Source: Verrucomicrobiota bacterium
GTDB lineage: Bacteria; Verrucomicrobiota; Verrucomicrobiia; Chthoniobacterales; UBA10450
Length of the DNA stretch: 6,180 nt
Assembly: GCA_003218735.1 (NCBI GenBank)
Contig: QHOJ01000198.1
Location: 383-6,562 of the forward strand
Reading direction: 5' to 3'
The notes under the pieces were generated by a model that saw only the letters and a program-made list of their open reading frames with translations, was not told the origin of the DNA and ran no database searches. Each line of letters starts with the position of its first letter. Within the stretch, counting starts at the first letter, position 1. This document shows, one piece after another, positions 1 through 5,802 of the stretch. Both the position numbers and the translations under genes were made by a program.

Positions 1-47
1 ACGACATGTATCGTCCGGAAACGATCGTGGCAACTAGCGCAAAGTGA
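1..47 (+). CDS. Possible 3' tail of an upstream gene, cut by the window edge
   Basis: The frame starting at base 3 is open from the window edge to a TGA at 45-47 and reads DMYRPETIVATSAK. The composition is protein-like and the end would lie about 100 bases before ribBA on the same strand. Fourteen codons are too few to name a family, and a short open stretch at an edge can arise by chance. The other two forward frames also run open for a while (to 36 and to 93), so this choice rests only on how natural the peptide looks. A riboflavin gene such as ribD or ribE would fit the context, but I do not recognise either C-terminus here. Confidence 0.3.
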   Translation, partial: DMYRPETIVATSAK

Positions 48-149
48 TTGTCGCGCCTGTGCTTGTGATGGTGTTCGTGCTCGAGTGAGTTGATCTCGAT
101 TACGAGCAAGAGTTGCCGAGAGCAGCAGCGCCGGTAAATATACCTTCCG
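48..149 (+). promoter_or_regulatory. Leader region upstream of ribBA with a small inverted repeat
   Basis: This gap before ribBA holds a perfect 6-bp inverted repeat, TGCTCG at 78-83 and CGAGCA at 103-108, with 19 bases between. An AT-rich patch (TAAATATA, 135-142) in otherwise GC-rich DNA, with TTGCCG at 113-118 upstream, could be a weak promoter, but the match to the sigma70 consensus is poor. I looked for the conserved blocks of the FMN riboswitch (RFN element) and did not see them, and 100 bases is short for that structure. There is no clear Shine-Dalgarno sequence before the ribBA ATG. Its role in regulation is inference from position only. Confidence 0.25.
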
Positions 150-1367
150 ATGATTGCAAAGGCAGCGGAGACATTTGAGTTCGATACGATTGACGATGTG
201 GTGAGCGACGTCGCAAAGGGGCGCATGGTCATCGTAACCGACGATGCCGATCGCGAAAACGAAGGTGATCTGGTCATGGCCGCTGAAAAAGCGACACCCG
301 ATGCGATCAATTTCATGGCGACGCACGGCCGAGGCTTGATTTGTGTGCCCATTTCAAATGAGCGCGCCGAACAACTCGGCCTGCAACGAATGGTGGCGCA
401 GAATCGCGAGATGTATCGCACCGATTTTACGGTTTCGGTTGATGCGGCGCGCGGCGTCACGACCGGTATCAGTGCGTTTGATCGTGCGACCACTATCCTG
501 GCGGTCGCAAATCCGAAATCATCGCCCGATGATCTCGTGCAGCCGGGACATGTTTTCCCGTTGCGCGCAAAGGATGGCGGCGTGTTGCGACGCGCCGGAC
601 ATACCGAGGCGGCGATCGATCTTGCGCAGTTGGCCGGCCTGCAACCGGCGGGCGTGCTTTGCGAGATTTTGCACGATGACGGCACAATGGCCCGCTTGGC
701 GGAGCTAGTGGAGTTTCGCAAAAAGCACGGTCTGCGCATTTGCACGATCCAAAGTTTGATCGCGCATCGACGCGTCCGCGAGAAGCTGGTGGAGTTGGAA
801 CAGATCGTAAAAATGCCCACGGATTACGGCGATTTCGATTTGCATTTGTACCGGGCGAAGCTCGACGACAGCCATCACCTCGCCCTTGTGAAAGGGAAAA
901 TCGACAAGAACAAACCGACGCTGGTGCGCGTGCACAGCCAATGTCTCACTGGAGACGTTTTCGGCTCACGCCGATGCGATTGCGGAAATCAATTGCACGC
1001 GGCGCTCCGCCAAATCCAAGAGGAAGGCAACGGGGTTTTGGTTTACATGCGCCAGGAAGGACGCGGAATTGGGTTGGCGGCAAAAATTCACGCTTACAAA
1101 TTACAGGAGGAAGGCCTCGATACGGTGGAGGCAAACACCAGGCTCGGCTACCCAAGCGACTTGCGCGATTATGGGACCGGCGCGCAAATACTTGTCGATC
1201 TTGGTGTCCGCCAGTTTCGTTTTTTGACAAATAATCCCAAGAAAGTTGTTGGGCTCGAGGGTTACGGCCTTGAAATGATCGAACAGGTACCGATTCGCAG
1301 CGAAGCCAATCCGCACAATGCGAAATACCTCGAGACGAAGCGAACTAAGATGGGGCACTTGCTGTGA
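150..1367 (+). CDS. ribBA: Bifunctional 3,4-dihydroxy-2-butanone 4-phosphate synthase / GTP cyclohydrolase II
   Basis: A cytosolic two-domain enzyme feeding both branches of riboflavin synthesis. The N-terminal RibB domain (about residues 8-208) converts ribulose 5-phosphate to 3,4-dihydroxy-2-butanone 4-phosphate plus formate. It carries the acidic loop DDADRENEGD (31-40), TTGISAFDRATTI (104-116), PGHVFPL (132-138), RRAGHTEAAIDL (147-158) and CEI (171-173), so the expected catalytic Arg, Glu, Asp and His residues are present. The C-terminal RibA domain (about 215-405) opens GTP. It has the zinc site C265-x10-C276-x-C278 in CLTGDVFGSRRCDC, the RQEGRGIGL loop (301-309), Asp337/Arg339 in SDLRDYG, and LTNNPKK (359-365). 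Both halves therefore look active, which matters because some RibBA homologues have lost one activity. The length of 405 residues is normal for the fusion. ATG at 150 is the only ATG giving the full RibB N-terminus; its ribosome binding site is weak. ribH follows 86 bases downstream. Confidence 0.97.
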   Translation: MIAKAAETFEFDTIDDVVSDVAKGRMVIVTDDADRENEGDLVMAAEKATPDAINFMATHGRGLICVPISNERAEQLGLQRMVAQNREMYRTDFTVSVDAARGVTTGISAFDRATTILAVANPKSSPDDLVQPGHVFPLRAKDGGVLRRAGHTEAAIDLAQLAGLQPAGVLCEILHDDGTMARLAELVEFRKKHGLRICTIQSLIAHRRVREKLVELEQIVKMPTDYGDFDLHLYRAKLDDSHHLALVKGKIDKNKPTLVRVHSQCLTGDVFGSRRCDCGNQLHAALRQIQEEGNGVLVYMRQEGRGIGLAAKIHAYKLQEEGLDTVEANTRLGYPSDLRDYGTGAQILVDLGVRQFRFLTNNPKKVVGLEGYGLEMIEQVPIRSEANPHNAKYLETKRTKMGHLL

Positions 1368-1393
1368 TTTCGGGTTGCAGATTTCGGCTTGTT
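1366..1393 (+). repeat. Two-copy degenerate tandem repeat at the ribBA stop
   Basis: Two adjacent 14-base units, GATTTCGGGTTGCA (1366-1379) and GATTTCGGCTTGTT (1380-1393), agree at 11 of 14 positions. The first unit overlaps the last two bases of the ribBA TGA stop. It looks like a small remnant of a degenerate tandem array in the ribBA-ribH spacer. No terminator-like hairpin is evident between the genes, so read-through into ribH is plausible. Confidence 0.45.
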
Positions 1394-1453
1394 ACAAGAT
1401 CGACAAGGAGCCACCGATAGCCGACGAATCAGACGCGCGAATCTAAAGTTTGA

Positions 1454-1930
1454 ATGCCGAAAATCGCCCCGACCCGTCCTCGCGCCAGTGACAAGCAGCG
1501 CACGTTCATCATCGTGGCCAGTCAATTTAATGCGCCTTACGTGGAGGGCCTCGTTGATCATGCCACCGAAGAATTGCGTGCTCTCGCGCCGAACGCGAGT
1601 GTTTCGGTCCAGCGAGTGCCGGGGGCATTCGAAATTCCAGTCGTTGTACGCGAACTGGCGCTGCAGGAGAAGGCGGATGCCGTAATCGCTTGTGGCGTCA
1701 TTTTGAAAGGAAAGACCGACCACGCGCAAAATCTCAGCCGCTCGGTCACGGATGCGCTGCAACGCATCGCGATTGATCATGGCGTTCCGGTAATCAACGC
1801 CGTTCTTAGTTTCGACAACGAAACTCAGGCGCGCGAACGCTGCCTCGAAAATGAGATTAACCGCGGGACCGAAGCCGCGCGCGCCGCGGTAAAAATCGCC
1901 GATGTGATGTCGAGACTTCGCTGGAAATAA
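1454..1930 (+). CDS. ribH: 6,7-dimethyl-8-ribityllumazine synthase
   Basis: The penultimate enzyme of riboflavin synthesis. It condenses 3,4-dihydroxy-2-butanone 4-phosphate (made by the upstream RibBA) with 5-amino-6-ribitylaminouracil, and the family assembles into pentamers or 60-mer shells. Visible motifs are the substrate-binding SQFN (23-26), VPGAFEIP (55-62), the phosphate and catalytic loop ACGVILKGKTDH (79-90) with His90 at the family's active-site histidine, VPVINAVLSFDNETQARER (111-129) with Arg129 at the phosphate-binding arginine, and NRGTEAA (136-142). The length of 158 residues is typical. The loop differs from the usual G-E-T-x-H-F/Y-D/E pattern: here it is GKTDHAQNL, with Lys for Glu and Ala-Gln after the histidine. 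The start at ATG 1454 leaves about 16 residues before the first strand, and the upstream AAAG is a weak ribosome binding site. nusB starts 5 bases after the stop, so the two are surely co-transcribed. Confidence 0.95.
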   Translation: MPKIAPTRPRASDKQRTFIIVASQFNAPYVEGLVDHATEELRALAPNASVSVQRVPGAFEIPVVVRELALQEKADAVIACGVILKGKTDHAQNLSRSVTDALQRIAIDHGVPVINAVLSFDNETQARERCLENEINRGTEAARAAVKIADVMSRLRWK

Positions 1931-1935
1931 TTTTT

Positions 1936-2388
1936 ATGGGCAAACGGCGAAGGGCGCGCGAAGCCGCGATTCAGTATCATTTCTGGCGCGATCTGCAACA
2001 CGGCCACGGGCCGGAACGCCTCGACGATTTCTGGGAATTTTGCCCGGCGACGCTTCGTGTCCGCGATTTCGCGCAACCCCTGATCGAGGGAATGGTCGCG
2101 CATCTGCCGGAAATTGACGAACGCATTCGGCGTTACTGCGAGAACTACGAATTCCATCGCATCTCAGCGGTCGATCGCAATGTCCTGCGACTCGCGATTT
2201 ATGAAATGCTTTATCGCGACGATATTCCGCCGGTCGTCTCGATCAATGAAGCCATCGAGCTGGCGAAAACTTTCGGGGGCGGGGAATCCGGCCGTTTTGT
2301 CAACGGAATTCTCGATCGGGTGAAGAACGATTTGACGCGTCCGCTGCGGGAGGCCGTCGCAAAACAAAATTCGGACGCCGCGAAATAG
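1936..2388 (+). CDS. nusB: Transcription antitermination factor NusB
   Basis: NusB is a small all-helical RNA-binding protein. With NusE (ribosomal protein S10) it binds boxA RNA and helps RNA polymerase pass terminators in rRNA operons. Family features are the basic N-terminal RNA-binding start KRRRARE (3-9), then VDRNVLRLAIYEML (79-92), DIPPVVSINEAIELAK (96-111) and the hallmark SGRFVNGILD (118-127). The protein is 150 residues, a normal length. The central stretch (about 20-70), with FWEFCPATLRVRDFA, is family-typical in position but divergent in sequence. ATG at 1936 lies 5 bases after the ribH TAA. Linkage of ribH to nusB is widespread in bacteria, which supports both calls. A repeat-rich gap begins within a few bases of the nusB stop. 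Confidence 0.95.
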   Translation: MGKRRRAREAAIQYHFWRDLQHGHGPERLDDFWEFCPATLRVRDFAQPLIEGMVAHLPEIDERIRRYCENYEFHRISAVDRNVLRLAIYEMLYRDDIPPVVSINEAIELAKTFGGGESGRFVNGILDRVKNDLTRPLREAVAKQNSDAAK

Positions 2389-2390
2389 CG

Positions 2391-2459
2391 GTAGCGATCT
2401 TCCGTCGCCCTATGGCGCGACGCGGCTCCGGGCGGCGCTTCGCACAGCAAACCGGCTAC
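2391..2459. repeat. Short repeat element bounded by GTAGC / GCTAC
   Basis: Immediately after the nusB stop a GC-rich block begins with GTAGC (2391-2395) and ends with its reverse complement GCTAC (2455-2459). Inside is a hairpin with CGTCGC (2403-2408) pairing GCGACG (2417-2422). Non-coding blocks bounded by GTAGC and GCTAC are, from memory, dispersed repeats in soil Verrucomicrobiota genomes; I could not confirm copies here. The hairpin has no T-run after it, so a classical intrinsic terminator is not supported, although some effect on nusB mRNA end formation is possible. Confidence 0.45.
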
Positions 2460-2464
2460 AGCTG

Positions 2465-2573
2465 TTTGTCATTCCGAGCGAAGTCGCGGAATCTCTCGGC
2501 ATTAGAACCATGGATTCCAATCACATGCTTTTGAAATAATAAGAGATGTCTCGACTCCGCTCGACGTGACAAA
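2465..2573. repeat. Imperfect inverted-repeat element abutting the ftsY start
   Basis: The left arm at 2465-2496 (beginning TTTGTCATTCCGAGCGAAG) and the reverse complement of the right arm at 2542-2573 (beginning TTTGTCACGTCGAGCGGAG) agree at 25 of 32 positions. They flank a 45-base AT-richer centre that has no gene. This has the form of a non-autonomous palindromic repeat, able to fold into a long hairpin in RNA or single-stranded DNA. The right arm ends one base before the ftsY ATG at 2575 and contains the alternative GTG start at 2566. The GTC...GAGCG...AG-C/T-CG...ATC framework of the arm recurs in the 30-base segment inside ftsY. Confidence 0.75.
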
Positions 2574-2574
2574 A

Positions 2575-3450
2575 ATGAACTTTCTCGAAACCCTCGTTCA
2601 AACATTCGCGAACAAACCGATTGACTGGGATGAGCTGGAAGAATCACTCATCCGCGCGGATCTCGGCGTGGCGATGACAACGCAAATCATTAAGACGCTG
2701 CAAGAGCGTGAAGCGTGGTCGCTCATGGGTATCAACAACGTTGTAAAAGTCGTGCGCGAAGAAATCGCCAGGATTCTGCCGGCCAATTCTCCGCCGATCA
2801 CTCCGGAGCCCGGCAAACCAAAAGTGATTTTGCTCGTGGGCGTAAACGGAACCGGGAAGACAACGTCAACGGCGAAACTCGCTCGTTATCTTCAGCAAGG
2901 ACCTGTCCTGAGCGCCAGCCGAATGGATCGACATACTGTTTTGCTGGCGGCAGCCGACACTTTTCGGGCCGCTGCGATCGAACAGCTCGGCATTTGGGCC
3001 GAACGGCTCGGCGTTGAAATGATTCGAAGCGAGTACAATGCTGATCCGGCGGCGCTTTGTTACGAAGCGTATCAGGCAGCTGTGAAGCGACAGATCGACT
3101 TTCTTCTATGCGACACGGCCGGGCGGCAACACACAAAAACCAATCTCATGGCCGAGCTGCAAAAAGTGAAGCGCACGCTTGGCAAACATGATTCAAGCGC
3201 GCCGCATGAGACGCTGTTGGTGGTCGACGCAACCACTGGGAGCAATGCTCTTAACCAGGCGCGCGAATTCAAAAGCGCAATCGGCCTCACTGGTCTTATC
3301 GTCACCAAACTCGACGGCAGCGGCAAAGGCGGAATCATTGTTGCCATTCAAGATCAGTTGGGGATTCCAACCCGCTTTGTTGGCACTGGCGAAAAAATCG
3401 ACGATTTCGCGGCATTCGACGGGCGCGAATTTATTGCGAAGATGCTGTAG
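2575..3450 (+). CDS. ftsY: Signal recognition particle receptor FtsY (SRP GTPase)
   Basis: FtsY is the membrane-associated receptor that pairs its GTPase with that of Ffh to deliver ribosome-nascent chain-SRP complexes to the SecYEG channel. Numbered from ATG 2575: a helical N domain (about 1-70) with IDWDELEESLIRADLGV; P-loop GVNGTGKTT (89-97); DTFRAAAIEQL (128-138); DTAGR (180-184); VVDATTGSNALNQA (216-229); TKLDGSGKGG (244-253); and GTGEKIDDF (270-278). All GTPase motifs are intact. At 291 residues it is an NG-only form without the long acidic A domain of E. coli FtsY. The N-terminus is short, with about 14 residues before PIDWDEL. About 10 extra residues (PVLSASRMDR) follow the P-loop helix, encoded by a repeat-like segment. 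GTG at 2566 is an in-frame alternative start adding three residues. Neither start has a Shine-Dalgarno sequence, because the region before them is the arm of a repeat element. Confidence 0.96.
   Translation: MNFLETLVQTFANKPIDWDELEESLIRADLGVAMTTQIIKTLQEREAWSLMGINNVVKVVREEIARILPANSPPITPEPGKPKVILLVGVNGTGKTTSTAKLARYLQQGPVLSASRMDRHTVLLAAADTFRAAAIEQLGIWAERLGVEMIRSEYNADPAALCYEAYQAAVKRQIDFLLCDTAGRQHTKTNLMAELQKVKRTLGKHDSSAPHETLLVVDATTGSNALNQAREFKSAIGLTGLIVTKLDGSGKGGIIVAIQDQLGIPTRFVGTGEKIDDFAAFDGREFIAKML
2902..2931 (+). repeat. 30-base repeat-like segment inserted in frame in ftsY
   Basis: The ten codons from CCT to CGA encode PVLSASRMDR between RYLQQG and HTVLLAAADTF. In ordinary FtsY proteins the P-loop helix runs directly into this strand (of the form RYL-x-x-x-G-x-x-VLLAAADTFRAAA), so these residues are extra. 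The DNA GTCCTGAGCG...AGCCGA...GGATC (2905-2929) shares its framework with the left arm of the intergenic element, GTCATTCCGAGCGAAGTCG...ATC (2468-2493). Being exactly 30 bases, it preserves the frame and adds no stop. That it is a domesticated repeat copy is inference from this resemblance. Confidence 0.5.
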
Positions 3451-3465
3451 CTGAAGTTCAAAACC

Positions 3466-4986
3466 GTGGGAGAAGTAATTAAAGAGACGTTTACGCCGGA
3501 AGAGAACGTCCCTCCAGTCGTAGCGACAGGACTAAGCGGCTTTCTCGCAAAATTTACCGTCCTCAAGGGAGCTCAGCGCGAGTTGTGGCTCACCTTCCTG
3601 ATAAAGCTACTAATCATCTCGGCCTACTCAATCACCAATAAGACGCTGATTTTATGGCTTTCGTCAGATCTAGGGTTCAACGATCAATCAGCAGGGGCTT
3701 TGGTCGGGTGGGTTTGGGCACCGGCGATGACGGTATTCACGCTATTAGCTGGCTCGGTTACGGACGCCGTCGGCCTTCGCCGAACTTTTTTTCTTGGCGT
3801 GAGTGTTTGCCTGGTGGCGCGCGCCGTCATGGTCTTCACGACAATAAAATGGCTGGCGCTGGCCGGTGGCTTGTTTCCTTTGGTCATCGGGGAGGCGCTC
3901 GGCACGCCAGTGCTGATCGCCGCCGCGCGGCGGTATTCGACTACGCGACAACGCTCGATCTCGTTCTCGATCATCTACATGGTCATGAACATTGGCTACC
4001 TGATTGCTGCACGCATCTTCGACTACGTCCGGCAATCCTTAGGCGAACATGGCCATCTAGATCTCTTTGGATCACAGATAACTACGTACCGGGCGCTCTT
4101 CCTGGTGAGCCTCGGTTTCGAGATACTTCTTTTTCCGGTCATTTATTTTCTGCGCAGAGGAGCTGAAGCGACAGACGAAGGGGTTAAGTTCGATGCTGAG
4201 CCGGTGAGATACGCCACCGGCGCGTTCTGGGAGCGTATCTGGTTAACTGTCCGTGACAGTTCTCACGATACCGTCCGGCTATTTCGGCGGCTGCTCAGTC
4301 AGTCCATGTTTTATCGGCTCCTTGTTTTTCTTCTCTTGATTGGATTTCTGAAGCTCATTTTTCTGCAAATGGATTACGTGTTCCCCAAGTTTGGCATTCG
4401 CGAATTGGGGGACGGCGCTCCCATCGGTCAGCTCTCCGCCATCAATTATCTTCTGATCATTTTGCTGGTGCCAATTGTCGGCGCGCTGACGCAACAGTTC
4501 TCGGCCTATCGAATGGTCGTAGTCGGTGGAGCGATCTGCGCGGCTTCGGTGTTCGTCATGGCTTTGCCTACAGAGTGGTTCCAAGGTTCTGCGAACGGCA
4601 CGATCGGGCAATGGCTCGGCCACAGCTATCTGGGAGTCAAAGGTGGCATTCATCCCTACTACGTCATGACTGCGATCTATATCGCCATCTTCTCCCTCGG
4701 CGAAGCGTTCTACTCACCGCGAGTCTATGAGTACGCTGCCGCGATTGCTCCAAAAGGTCAGGAGGCGTCCTATGGCGCGCTTTCCTATATTCCGTTTCTT
4801 CTCGGCAAATTGCTCGTCGGGACCGGCGGCTGGTTGTTAGCTGCGTTTTGTCCCGAACACGGTCCGCGGCGTTCCGGGATAATGTGGCTCATCTTTGCTC
4901 TGGCGGCATCGATTGCGCCGATTGGATTGCTTGTGTTCCGTCGGTACATTCGCGTGCCCGAAGCCGGGCGGCAGGATATCAACTAG
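3466..4986 (+). CDS. POT-like major facilitator superfamily transporter
   Basis: A 506-residue inner-membrane protein with about 12 hydrophobic segments, including near 43-65, 78-97, 108-126, 129-153, 167-184, 208-228, 283-300, 325-342, 348-366, 399-415, 437-460 and 471-491. After the second helix it has GSVTDAVGLRR (96-106), the MFS loop motif (G-x-x-x-D-x-x-G-x-R-R). SLGEAFYSPRVYEYAAAIAP (410-429) resembles the GE-x-x-x-SP signature of proton-coupled oligopeptide transporters. The ExxER proton-coupling motif of true peptide transporters is absent from helix 1 (LIKLLIISAYSITNKTLILWL region), so substrate and coupling are unknown. GTG at 3466 is chosen because the next in-frame methionine is residue 88, past the first helix. 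It begins 15 bases after the ftsY stop, which suggests co-transcription; the ribosome binding site is weak. Confidence 0.9.
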   Translation: MGEVIKETFTPEENVPPVVATGLSGFLAKFTVLKGAQRELWLTFLIKLLIISAYSITNKTLILWLSSDLGFNDQSAGALVGWVWAPAMTVFTLLAGSVTDAVGLRRTFFLGVSVCLVARAVMVFTTIKWLALAGGLFPLVIGEALGTPVLIAAARRYSTTRQRSISFSIIYMVMNIGYLIAARIFDYVRQSLGEHGHLDLFGSQITTYRALFLVSLGFEILLFPVIYFLRRGAEATDEGVKFDAEPVRYATGAFWERIWLTVRDSSHDTVRLFRRLLSQSMFYRLLVFLLLIGFLKLIFLQMDYVFPKFGIRELGDGAPIGQLSAINYLLIILLVPIVGALTQQFSAYRMVVVGGAICAASVFVMALPTEWFQGSANGTIGQWLGHSYLGVKGGIHPYYVMTAIYIAIFSLGEAFYSPRVYEYAAAIAPKGQEASYGALSYIPFLLGKLLVGTGGWLLAAFCPEHGPRRSGIMWLIFALAASIAPIGLLVFRRYIRVPEAGRQDIN

Positions 4987-5193
4987 CACTACGTTGCGAT
5001 TACGCCCAGGAAAAATGCACAACATGGACAATCGCCTTGAAGGAAGTTGTGCCCGACCATTTTTCGGATTGCTTACGAATCCAATTAAAGGAGATCGATC
5101 TCGCGTCTGCCCATCTGGCGGAGGAGTTTTTCGCGAACATCTGAACAGCCAAGCGCGACGATCGGTCTAAGTTTAAACAGCGAAGGTTTAAAG
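4987..5193. other. Intergenic region with an inverted repeat and a doubtful mini-ORF
   Basis: The 207 bases between the transporter and msrB hold no recognisable gene. GCACAAC (5017-5023) and GTTGTGC (5046-5052) form a perfect 7-bp inverted repeat with a 22-base loop, followed 7 bases later by TTTTT (5060-5064). This might be a weak terminator for the ftsY-transporter unit, but the loop is large. An open frame that enters from inside the transporter gene ends at 5144; from a TTG at 5037 it gives 35 residues ending [15 protein letters not shown]. It reads like protein but has no ATG or ribosome binding site. GTTTAAA occurs twice before msrB (5171-5177 and 5186-5192). Confidence 0.4.
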
Positions 5194-5802
5194 ATGAACA
5201 CCACACGAATAACACACAAACATGGATCGCGTAAGACACTATGGATCGGTTTGAGCGGCGCGATCGCTGTAGTTGTCGGCTCGATCTTGTTCGGCTACGC
5301 TCAAGAACAGAAAAAAGAAAGTGAGAAGATGAATCCCACCAAAGCAATTCCCACCGAGGCCGAGCTCCGGACCAAGCTTACCAAAGATCAATATCGCGTG
5401 ACGCGAGAATGCGGCACCGAAACTCCGTTTCAAAATGCCTACTGGGATAATCACAAGGCCGGAATCTATGTCGATATCATCTCTGGCGAGCCGCTTTTCA
5501 GCTCGCTCGATAAGTTCGACAGCGGCACAGGCTGGCCCAGTTTCACGAAGCCGATTTCCAAAGACCGCGTTGTGGAAAAAAGGGATTCTTCCTACGGAAT
5601 GGAGCGGACGGAGGTGCGATCAAGCAAAAGCAATTCGCATCTTGGTCATATTTTCGAGGATGGCCCCGCGCCGACCGGTGAACGATACTGCGTCAATTCG
5701 GCTGCGCTGCGTTTTATCCCGGTGGGGAAATTAAAGGAAGAAGGTTACGGAGAATATCTGGCGCTATTTCCACAGGCGGAATCGCATAGTAATCAGCCGT
5801 AA
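5194..5802 (+). CDS. msrB: Peptide-methionine (R)-S-oxide reductase MsrB, membrane-anchored or exported
   Basis: Reduces methionine-R-sulfoxide in proteins, repairing oxidative damage. The catalytic Cys166 lies in [13 protein letters not shown] (164-176). Other family motifs are CGTETPF (73-79), [17 protein letters not shown] (101-117) and [11 protein letters not shown] (148-158). The four cysteines that bind zinc in many MsrBs are absent: the first pair is replaced in [13 protein letters not shown] (Asp94, Ser97) and the second in [13 protein letters not shown] (Ser143, Ser146). This is a known zinc-free variant. Cys73 is the only other cysteine and is the likely resolving residue. Residues 1-14 are polar and basic, 15-34 form a hydrophobic segment ending GYAQEQ, and the domain starts near 52, so the enzyme is probably periplasmic, either anchored or cleaved near Ala36. 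ATG 5194 is supported by GAAGG at 5182-5186 and by the complete signal region. At 202 residues it is longer than cytosolic MsrB (about 130-150) because of this leader. Confidence 0.95.
   Translation: MNTTRITHKHGSRKTLWIGLSGAIAVVVGSILFGYAQEQKKESEKMNPTKAIPTEAELRTKLTKDQYRVTRECGTETPFQNAYWDNHKAGIYVDIISGEPLFSSLDKFDSGTGWPSFTKPISKDRVVEKRDSSYGMERTEVRSSKSNSHLGHIFEDGPAPTGERYCVNSAALRFIPVGKLKEEGYGEYLALFPQAESHSNQP

Noticed and set aside
1..149. FMN riboswitch upstream of ribBA
   Set aside because: The conserved RFN blocks are not visible and the available leader is too short.
740..1234. Long open frame in another phase inside ribBA
   Set aside because: It lies wholly within a fully supported ribBA and its translation is rich in Arg, Pro and Gly with no domain, as expected for a shifted frame of GC-rich coding DNA.
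1262..1780. 172-codon open frame on the minus strand across ribBA and ribH
   Set aside because: Antisense to two conserved genes and the spacer between them, with no recognisable motif; a shadow of GC-rich codon use.
2403..2422. Intrinsic terminator after nusB
   Set aside because: The hairpin is GC-rich but has no downstream T-run, and it sits inside a repeat block.
4279..4653. Minus-strand 124-codon open frame inside the transporter gene
   Set aside because: Antisense to transmembrane coding sequence; polar low-complexity translation with no family likeness.
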